Source of the DNA: Lucinisca nassula
Lineage: Eukaryota; Mollusca; Bivalvia; Lucinida; Lucinidae
DNA: 64,000 nt
Reading direction: 5' to 3'
Assembly (NCBI GenBank): GCA_963580285.1
Contig: OY757011.1
Span: 155,113,245 to 155,177,244 of the forward strand
The notes under the pieces are model-generated. The model searched no databases. It had not been told where the DNA came from and saw only the letters and a program-made list of their open reading frames with translations. Shown here piece after piece: positions 55,957-64,000 of this stretch. The stretch's first letter is position 1; every line of letters starts with the position of its first letter. Both the position numbers and the translations under genes were made by a program.

Positions 55957-58124
55957 TATCTATCTTCATATACTGAGTCGGCCAAACTTGGCCATTACCT
56001 CAGTTGGGTGGTGCGCTAAATATAGAATATAGCCAAAAAAAAAAAAAAAAAAAAAAAAAAAAACAAACACACCCACTGGATGAGTTCTTAAAACTATTTA
56101 CAATCTGCTTTCAGAGGTGTACTAAAACGCACACCTCTGGATCCCAATCTACACCATGCGGGCTTTGAACTCCTCTGCAGTTTTGGCATTTACCACAGAG
56201 GAGGGAAGACTATTCCACTGAGGAATAGTTCTAGGGAAGAAAGAATTTTTCAGGGCATCACTATAGGCCTGGTACCTACGATATTGACTGCTGTTTAGTT
56301 TTGATGCCCTTGTTTGAGTTGAAGTAGTCACAGGGGTCAAGTATTTATCTTTATTAAGATACACTGTGTCAGCGTGTATCTTATAAAAGAAGGTTAAAGA
56401 GGACTGCTCGCGACGGGCCATCAAGGATGGCCACTCCAGCTCATCGAGCATTTCACCAACACTGCTTCTGTTCCGCCATCGCCTGCAGGTCTATCGGGCA
56501 GCCGTCCTCTGAACCTTCTCAACCTGTTGAACCTGAGTTTTAACATGGGGATGCCAAACAGGTGATGCATACTCTAATTGAGGTCTAACCAAGGTTTTGT
56601 ATGCAACACCCTTTGTCTGCCTAGGTGCAAAAGCCAAATTACGTCTAAGAAACCCTAATGTCCTAGTTGCTTTAGAGGTAATCTCAGAAATATGTTGACC
56701 CCAATCAAGATTATCAGTAATGGTGATACCAAGATATTTTGCGGATTGGACATGTTCCAAAGTATGCTGATGTAATGAGTAGTTGAATTTAATCTGCTTG
56801 TCTGGAGGGTGCCGTGACACCCTCATTGAATGACATTTGGCCACATTGAACTTCATTTGCCAATCGGCCTCCCAACGTGCTAGGCTATCCAGGTCATCTT
56901 GTAAGATAAGACAGTCAGAAGTAGTATATATGTTCCTATACAAAACACAATCATCAGCAAACAAGCGAACAGATGACCTGATATTATCAGGAAGATCGTT
57001 AAGAAATATCAAGAAAAGGACCGGTCCAAGTACCGAACCTTGTGGGACACCGGACAAAACAGGGACTGGATCCGACGCTTGGCCGTCAAGTACAACTTGT
57101 TGAGTGCGTCCAGAGAGCCATGAGCTAACCCACTTAAGTGTGGATCCTCTAATCCCATAATGATCTAGTTTGTACAATAGCCTCCTGTGAGGTACCTTGT
57201 CGAAGGCCTTGGCAAAATCCATGATACTCAGGTCAGTCTGTTTGTGGCCACGATTAATGGCCCCATCCAGATTGCTCACTATGTCATGGTAGAACTGAAC
57301 TAATTGAGTTTCATAAGACCTTCTACTTCGGAAACCATGCTGGCAGTCAGCAAGAATGCTTTCAGAGGCTAGGTGCTTGTTAATGTTGCTAACTAATATA
57401 TGCTCCAGGGTTTTGCAACAGATGCATGTGAGCGACACCGGTCTGTAATTCGCAGCATCATATTTTTCTCCTTTCTTAAAGACCGGGATTACGTTTGCTT
57501 GTCGCCAGTCATCTGGTACAGTGCCCCGAGCAAGTGATTCATTGAAAATAAAGGCCAGCAGGGGAGATATTTCAGCAGTACATTCCTTAAGCACCCTGGC
57601 ATGCAGACCGTCTGCAAACTGCTTATTACATATATTTGCCTTTTCGCGCGATTCAGTTTTCAAAATTCCATTTTCCCTAAGTGAAGTGATCCCAAATGAT
57701 TCTTTTTTCAGGGACTTTACAAATGACCAAAATTTCTTAACTTTTCCATTCTTCTGGGGGCCCTCGGGATCAATATTTTCATCATCAAAGGTAAAGACGC
57801 TGGAAACATGCTTCCAATATGCATCTCTAATTACCTTTTGTACATGTGCTCTGAACCTTTTGTAATGGTTCTTCACGTCGGGATTGCTAGACTTACGAGC
57901 ACGAAAGTACATTCTGTCACGTCTTCTGATTAGGTGTTTGATCGTGTTATCAATCCATGGTACACTATGCTTTGTTTTGGTCATTTTTATTGGTATGTAC
58001 CTTTCCATGGCCGTCGTAAGTTCGGTCTTAAAACTGACCCACAAGTCATTTACTGACATGCGAGAGAGGTCAGAGGAAAGGAAGGAATCCTTAAATCGCG
58101 CCATATGGTCTCGCAGACCATCCA
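55957..58124 (-). mobile_element. LINE-B copy 1, 5'-truncated, inserted in LINE-A
   Basis: Flanked by GACTCTTC on both sides (55949-55956, 58125-58132), an 8 bp target duplication. Coding region 58124-56149; 3' UTR with a long T-run (A-run on plus, 56036-56063) and a tail ending GATAGATA. Confidence 0.88.
56149..58124 (-). pseudogene. LINE-B reverse transcriptase, one stop and one deletion
   Basis: Non-LTR pol from before the RT to the C-terminus: HSVPWIDNTIKHLIRRRDRM, DWRQANVIPVFKKGEKYDAA, NYRPVSLTCICCKTLEHI, FRSRRSYETQLVQF, IMDFAKAFDKVPHRRLLYKL (catalytic Asp), SGVPQGSVLGPVLF, RLFADDCVLYRN (catalytic Asp-Asp), YLGITI, LGFLRRNL, LEYASPVWHP, FFPRTIPQWNSLPSS. An in-frame TAG at 56491-56493 replaces Leu (TTG in copy 3). 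An in-frame deletion at about 57615 removes roughly 45-60 codons between NKQF and LHARVLKE, compared with copies 2 and 3. The open frame runs on to 58185, but those first ~20 residues are antisense LINE-A. Otherwise the best preserved LINE here. Confidence 0.92.
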
Positions 58125-59116
58125 GACTCTTCGGAGTGGGCTCCAGTTTTTTCTGGAGTCTCACAACGGACTGTTCTTGGTCCACTATTGTTCTCCCTGT
58201 ACATCAATGATATTTCCACTGACATTGACTCAGAAATATAACTGTTCGCAGACGACTGTGGTTGTAACCGGGAAATTAGAGATACAAATGACTCACTGAA
58301 ACTTCAGACTAGCATAGATAGATTAGGATGTTGGGCCCGAATTTCAGCCAGTTAAATGCAATATTATGCAGATAACTATGAAGAGATCTAATAAAATTGA
58401 GGCTTCTTACACCTTAGAGGAAACGGTCCTCGAGAATGTGGACTCCATTAAATACTTTGGTGTGACAATCACACACAACTTGAGATGGAATACTCATATT
58501 AGTAACATTTGTACTAAGGCAAATAGAACGCTTGGTTCCTGAGGCGAAATCTTCATCAGTGCCCTCAGTATGTAAAAGAGGCAGCATATAAAGGTCTTGT
58601 TCGCCCAATCTTGGAATATGGTAGTTGTATCTGCGACCCCAGTGGAGTGGTCCTTAACGAAGAAATTGAGAAAGTTCAGAAGAGAGCTGCTAGATTTGTA
58701 ACATGCAATTACTGCTTTGAAACTGGGAGCATGACTGGGATACTTGGAAAATTAAAATGGAATTCTCTCAAGAAAAGGAGAAAAGACAGTAGGCTCATTC
58801 TTTTATACAAAGCTCTAAAGGGTGCTGCCAGCACTCCAACAGATGACCTTGTTCCCCCAGCTAGACACTGTAGAAATCACCATTCGTTGGCGTTTCAGAC
58901 CCTTACTGCAATAACTGACATTTATAAAGAGTCGCTCTTCCCCAGACCCATTGGAATGTCCTTCCCAATTCGATTATTTCGACAGCTGAAGGCGCTGATG
59001 ATTGGTAGCTAAATTTGCCTATTTGGTTTGAGCTAGGGACTAACTTCCCACATCACAGGTCCTGGTGATGAATGTCATTTGACGTGTCACCAGTAACAAT
59101 TCTGATTCTGATTCTG
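58125..59116 (+). pseudogene. LINE-A copy 2, right part with 3' end
   Basis: Resumes at the VWAPVLSGVPQ region (GGAGTGGGCTCCAGTTTT), continues through TVLGPLLFSLYINDIS and ADDC with stops, and ends with the C-terminal domain (58611-59012: GSCICDPSGVVLNEEIEKVQ). The 3' UTR ends GTCACCAGTAACAATTCTG with an ATTCTG repeat tail, the CR1/L2-like style of terminus. Confidence 0.88.
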
Positions 59117-59346
59117 AACAAAGCATAGTGTACCATGGATCGATAACACGAACAAACACCTAATCAGGAGGCGTGATAGAATGTACTTTTGTGCTCGGAA
59201 GTCTAACAATCCAGACGTGAAGAACCATTACAAAAGGTTCAGAGCACAAAAGGTAATTGGAAGCATGTTTCTAGCATCTTTACCTTAGCTGATGAAAATA
59301 TTGACCAAGAATGGAAAAGTTAAGAAATTTTGGTCATTTGTAAAGT

Positions 59347-60140
59347 AGAAGTAAAACAAAGATCAGGAATTGATACAATTAACTTACTCCACCCATAAAA
59401 GACACCAAAGGGAAAGAAATACAAACATTAAGCGACCAGACCACAATGGAAACCTAAACAAAGGAAGGCCATAAGGACAGTTACTTTCCCACAAAATGGC
59501 CATATGGCCATCCAAAAATAAAAGACACAAGTGATACACACAGTAAGTAACAAACAACAACATAAATAAATCGCCACAGAAGAGCCGCCTTGGAACGGTC
59601 AGTGGAAGATTTCCACTGGGGGCTTAAATCGATTTTACGTGGCCACAATCCTCGCCCTTACTTCCGTCGCGATTTAGACAAATAATTTGTTCAGTCCGCA
59701 TGAAGGCCTCTTAACTCATCAGTGCAACATCTCCGTGAACACAAAAATCAAAGAACCACAGAGGTGAGACAACGGTGAGGACTCGACAGCAAGAAACCAC
59801 TGAAATGCTGGAGCAAAAGAAAACCAACAGTTAGACTCCGATGAGCCCAACCAGAGACAGAGCATCAGGCACCAACCAACATTATCTCTAAATTTCTCAA
59901 TAAGCCTTTACGTTGGAGCCGTCATAGAATCTGAGGCCTGACCCACCGGCGTGCAATTAAAGAGGGAAGCAAAGTTGCCAACCGTGATTGGGTTAACTAC
60001 CATGCATGCAGTCTGTCGTATAATATCCATGTTGTACCCAATCTTTTTATATCGAAGAATGATTTTACGAAATTGGGTGCTGAAGTCATTGCGGTTATAT
60101 ATTTTTCTGAATTTATATACTAAGTCACCATAAAATTCGG
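59347..60140. mobile_element. unassigned 794 bp insert in LINE-B copy 2
   Basis: Removing it restores TTTGTAAAGTCCCTGAAAAA of LINE-B. It starts AGAAGTAAAACAAAGATCAG and has no ORF of note or clear inverted ends. The first ~40 bases recur in the 56 bp insert at 60289. Confidence 0.6.
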
Positions 60141-60288
60141 GTCCCTGAAAAAAGAATCGTTTGGGATCACCTCACTTAGGGAAAATGGAATTTTAATAAC
60201 TGAATCGCGCGATAAGGCAAATATATGTAATGCGCAGTTTCAATCAGCGTTTAAACGTGAAGCTGACGGTTAGCCACCATCAAAAGGT

Positions 60289-60344
60289 AAAATAGAAGTG
60301 GAGGCAATGATCAGGAATCGATACAATCAACCCACAAAGACCGT
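60289..60344. mobile_element. 56 bp insert related to the 794 bp insert
   Basis: AATAGAAGTGGAGGCAATGA then TCAGGAATCGATACAATCAA matches the start of the 794 bp insert, and lies between CAAAAGGT and TCCCC of LINE-B. Looks like a terminal remnant of the same repeat. Confidence 0.6.
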
Positions 60345-61175
60345 TCCCCTCTATGGAGGACATAACAGTTGACCCCAAGGGGTCGCAAAACTGTTGGACA
60401 AGCTCAACATACATAAGAAATCTGGGCCTGATGGTCTGCATGCCAGGGTGCTTAAGGAATGTAGTGCTGAAATATGTCCACTGCTGGACTTTATTTTCAA
60501 TGAATCACTTGCTAAGGGCACTGTACCAGATGACTGGCGACAAGCAAACGTAACCCCGGTCTTTTAGAAAGGAGAAAAATATGATGCTGAAAACTACAAA
60601 CCGGTGTCGCTCACATGTATCTGTTGCAAAACCCTGGAGCATATATTAGTTAGCAACATCAACAATCACCTAGCCTCTGAAAGCATTCTTGTTGAAAGTC
60701 AACACGGTTTCCGAAGCCGAGGTCTTGGGAAACTCAACTAGTTCAATTCTACCATGGCAGAGTGAGCAATCTGGATGGGGTCATTAATCGTGGCCACAAA
60801 CAGACTGACCTGATTATCATGGATTTTGCCAAGGCCTTCGACAAGGTACCCCACAGGCGGCTATTGTACAAATTGGATCAATATGGGATAAGAGGATCCA
60901 CACTAAAGTGGATTAGCTCATGGCTGTCTGGACGCTCACAACAAGTTGTACTTGATGGTCAAGCGCCGGAACCAGTGCCTGTTTTGCCTGGTGTCCCACA
61001 ATGTTCGGTACTAGTTCCGGTCCTTTTCTTGATATTTATTTATGATCTTCCGGATTATATCAGGTCATCTGTTGTTTTTTTTTTTTTTTTGCTGATGATT
61101 GTGTTTTGTATAGGAATATATAAACCTCTTCTGACTGCCTTATCTTACAAGATGACCTGGATAGGCTAGCACTTT

Positions 61176-61229
61176 CCTGGTGTATGAATGTCATTTGACG
61201 TGTCACCGGTAACAATTCTGATTCTGATT
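61176..61229 (+). mobile_element. 54 bp LINE-A 3' tail insertion
   Basis: The last 54 bases of LINE-A (GTATGAATGTCATTTGACGT ... ATTCTGATTCTGATT) inserted in LINE-B copy 2 with CACTTT on both sides (61170-61175, 61230-61235). An extreme 5' truncation. Confidence 0.85.
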
Positions 61230-61591
61230 CACTTTGGAAGGCCGATTGGCAAATGAAGTTCAATGTGGCCAAATGTCTTTCAATGAGAGTGTCACGGCAC
61301 CCTCCAGACAAACAGATTAAATTCGACTACTCACTGCCTCAGCATACACTGGAGCATGTATAGATAGATAGCTGTCCAATCCGCAAAATATCTTAGTATC
61401 ACCATCACTGATAATCTCGATTGAGATTACATCTAAGGCAACTATAGGACATTAGGGTTTCTTAGACGCAATTTTGCTTTTGCACCTAGACAGACAAAGG
61501 ATGATGCATACAAAACTTTGGTTCGACGTACATCACCTGTTTGGCACCCCCGTGTTAAAACTCAGGTTCAACAGGTTGAGAAGGTTCAGAG

Positions 61592-63368
61592 GATGACAAT
61601 ACAGACCCCAATAGTCCCCAGAAGAATGGAAAAGTTAAAAAGTTTTAGTCATTCGTAAAGTCTCTGAAAAAGGAAGCATTGGGGATCATTTCGTTAAGGG
61701 AAAACGGACTTCTAAAAACAGATTCGCGCGATAAGGCCAACATATGTAACAAACAGTTTTAATCTGCATTTACGCGTGGAACTGATGGTGAGCTACCATC
61801 CAAAGGTTCTCCTCAATGGGGGACTTAACAGTTGACCCAAATGGGGCCGCTTAACTGTTAGGTAAGCTCAAGACACATAAGGCATCTGGGCCGGATGACC
61901 TGAATACCAGGGTGCTTAAGGAATGTGGCGCTGAAATTTCACTCGTGCTGGCCTTTATCTTCAATGAGTCACTTGCCCAGGGCACTGTACCAGATGACTG
62001 GCGACAAGCAAATGTTACCCCGGTCTATAAAAAAGGAGAAAAATATGACGCTGCAAATTATAGACCAGTGTCGCTAACATGCATCTGTTGCAAAACCCTG
62101 GAGCACATAAAAGTTGGCAACATCAACAAGCATCTAGCCTTTGAGAGCATTCTTGCTGACTGTCAACACGGTTTCCGAAGCCAAAGGTCTTGCGAAACTC
62201 AACTAGTTCAATTCTTCCATGACATTGTGAACAATCTGGATGGGGCCATAAACCGTGGCCACAAACAGACTGACTTGATTATCATGGATTTCGCTAAGGC
62301 CTTTGACAAGATACCTCACAGAAGGCTATTGTATAAAGTGGACCTCTATGGGATAAGAGGATCCACACATAGGTGGATTAGCTCATGGCTCTCAGGGCGC
62401 ACACAACAAGTTGTACTTGATGGCCAAGCGTCTGATCCAGTCCCTGTCTTATCTGGTGTCCCTCAAGGTTCGGTCCTTGGACCGGTCCTTTTCTTGGTAT
62501 TCATTAATGATCTCTCTGATAATATCAGGTCATCCGTCCGTTTGTTTGCTGACGATTGTGTTCTTTATAGGAATATATATTCTCCTTCTGACTGTCTTAT
62601 TTTACAAGATGACCTGAATCAGCTAGCACAGTGGGAGGCCGATTGGCAGATGACGTTCAATGTGGCCAAATGTCATTCAATGAGGGTGTCGTCGTGAGGG
62701 TGTCACGACACCCTCCGGACAAACAAATTAAGTTTGACTATACACTACACCAGCAAATTTTGAAGTAGGTTCAATACGCCAAATACTATGGTTTCACAAT
62801 CACTGATCTTGATTGGGGTCAACACATTTCAGAAATAACATCAAAAGCAACTAGGACTTTAGGATTTCTTAGACGTAACTTGGCTTTTGCACATAGGCAG
62901 ACAAAGGATGTTGCATATAAAACATTGATCCGCCCTCAACTTGAATATGCATCGCTCATTTGGCATCCCTATGTTAAAATTCAGATTCAGCAGGTGGAGA
63001 AGGTGCAGAGGACAGCTGCTCGATTGACCTGCCGACGATGGCGCAATAGAAGTAGCGTCGGTGACATGCTTAACGAGCTAGAATGGCCGTCCCTAGAGGC
63101 CCGTCGTGAGCAATCCTCTTTAACCTTCTTCTATAAGATACGTTCGGGTACAGTGGCCATTAATAAAGACAAATACTTGACCCCTGCGATAGTTTCAACC
63201 CGAACAAGGGCATCAAAAGTAAACAACTCCCAATACCATAGGTACCAGTCTTATAGTGATGCCCTGAAAAATTCATTTTTCCCTAGAACTATTCCCCAGT
63301 GGAATAGTCTTCCCTCTTCTGTGGTGAATGCTAAGACCACAGAGGAGTTCAAAGCCCGTACAGTGTGA
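61592..63368 (+). pseudogene. LINE-B copy 3 reverse transcriptase, broken
   Basis: Begins within the N-terminal linker (PQKNGKVKKF) and is colinear to the end of pol. Best frame 61912-62697: DWRQANVTPVYKKGEKYDAA, FRSQRSCETQLVQFF, IMDFAKAFDKIPHRRLLYKV, SGVPQGSVLGPVLFLVFIND and RLFADDCVLYRN, all RT motifs intact. A 14 bp tandem duplication of TGAGGGTGTC at about 62685-62705 shifts the frame. The C-terminal domain is at 62880-63368 (LEYASLIWHP, RLTCRRWRNRSSVGDMLNEL, FFPRTIPQWNSLPSS). It keeps the region deleted in copy 1, but with stops. Confidence 0.88.
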
Positions 63369-63377
63369 GATTGAGAT

Positions 63378-64000
63378 TCAGAGGCACGGTTTATTGCAAA
63401 TTCTAGCTCTTGCACTACCACTGAACTTTCTAAATTATTAACTACCTGTCTTACTGCTATAAAAACGCATGTGATTAAATATTGTGATAAAGTCTTTGAA
63501 AGATCAGGAAGAAATCTGTTTTGGTCTATAAAAATTCGAATGAGGTTTCATTTTTTATTTTTATTTAAATAAATTGAAATCCAGACATTTTCGTGCTTCA
63601 AGTCTGTCTATTTCCGATTTTTCCACTCTTTACACTACACTTCCTCATAATCTTATAAAAGAAAAGCTTAATGATTTAATTGAATGGGCTTTTCAGAGAG
63701 AAGATTCTCACTTCTAAAGAGCATAAGAATTATACACTTTGGTCATGTCAGAAAGTGTGTGATGCCCTCACCTTTCTACTTGACAATATTTATATTAGAT
63801 TCGGTACTAAGTTATTTAGACAAATTGTGGGTATTCCGATGGGTACGAATTGCGCACCTCTTGTGGCTGATCTGTTCTTGTATTGTTATGAAAGAGACTT
63901 CATGTTGTCGCTTTCCATTGATAACCAATCTGAAATTATTGAAGCTTTTAGCTCCACTTCTAGATATTTAGATGATTTATTAAATATTGATAATACCTAT
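63378..64000 (+). pseudogene. Penelope-like element reverse transcriptase, truncated by window edge
   Basis: Translation in pieces gives RFIANSSSCTTTELSKLLTT and IKYCDKVFERSGRNLFWSIK, then SDFSTLYTTLPHNLIKEKL (catalytic Asp), LWSCQKVCDALTFLLDNIYI, RQIVGIPMGTNCAPLVADLF and SRYLDDLLNID (catalytic YLDD). IGIPMGTNCAPL and DFSTLYTTLPH are diagnostic of Penelope-like RTs. A one-base loss in an A-run near 63527 and an indel near 63714 shift the frame. Any GIY-YIG endonuclease would lie right of the window. Confidence 0.88.

Larger units (their letters stand above)
59117..61595 (+). pseudogene. LINE-B copy 2, right part, heavily decayed
   Basis: Resumes AACAAAGCATAGTGTACCAT and continues colinear with LINE-B: KKESFGITSLRENGI (60150 on), DWRQANVTPVF, and 60762-61130 with IMDFAKAFDKVPHRRLLYKL and a damaged VPQ (VPQCSVLVP). 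Several stops and frameshifts. It carries three insertions: about 59347-60140, 60289-60344 and 61176-61229. It ends within the C-terminal domain, where copy 3 begins. Confidence 0.85.

Noticed and set aside
59347..60140. The insert as a spliceosomal intron of LINE-B
   Set aside because: It could start with GT but has no AG at the other border, and the shorter related insert does not fit either.

Overview
This is eukaryotic DNA: no operons, no Shine-Dalgarno-led genes, introns with GT/AG borders, and dense, mostly decayed transposable elements. The repeat types (tandem-core 'pearl'-like Helitron relatives, SINEs, a DIRS element, a Penelope-like element) point to a mollusc, most probably a bivalve. 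The species cannot be fixed from the sequence.

The only host gene I can prove is on the minus strand. Eight exons (53662-53517, 35454-35395, 23244-23100, 19269-19073, 13543-13380, 10494-10298, 5506-5409, 596-555) join in perfect phase into the first 349 codons of a BubR1/Mad3-type spindle checkpoint protein (BUB1B). They carry KEN box 1, the Mad3/Bub1 TPR region, an ABBA-KEN2-ABBA cassette, and the start of the Bub3-binding (GLEBS) region. The rest of the gene lies beyond the left edge. About 52 kb of the 53 kb gene span is intron.

The introns are repeat reservoirs. Introns 4-7 (597-19072) hold TTAA-flanked palindromic MITEs, a Tc1/mariner-like element, a hAT-like element and several long tandem-core arrays. 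Intron 3 (19270-23099) holds SINEs and a 1.1 kb minisatellite. Intron 2 (23245-35394) holds a nearly intact 6.2 kb DIRS retrotransposon inside a Helitron-like element, and two identical 548 bp segments 9.1 kb apart. Intron 1 (35455-53516) holds more tandem-core elements, a GATA microsatellite, hAT-like elements, a foldback element, a broken LINE, and a 1.9 kb element with a 10 bp target duplication that ends about 70 bp from exon 1.

The flank upstream of the gene (53.7-64 kb) has a foldback element close to the first exon and a nest of LINEs: LINE family B is interrupted by family A, which is interrupted by another B. A third B copy follows, and a Penelope-like reverse transcriptase runs off the right edge.

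I found no clearly new biological system. The most informative points are the reconstructed BUB1B gene, the DIRS element with its circle-junction region, transposons abutting splice sites, a palindromic core shared by MITE families with different ends, and the 548 bp duplication, which may be an assembly artefact. Family names MITE-1 to -5, SINE-1 to -3, LINE-A/B and pearl A-G are local labels.
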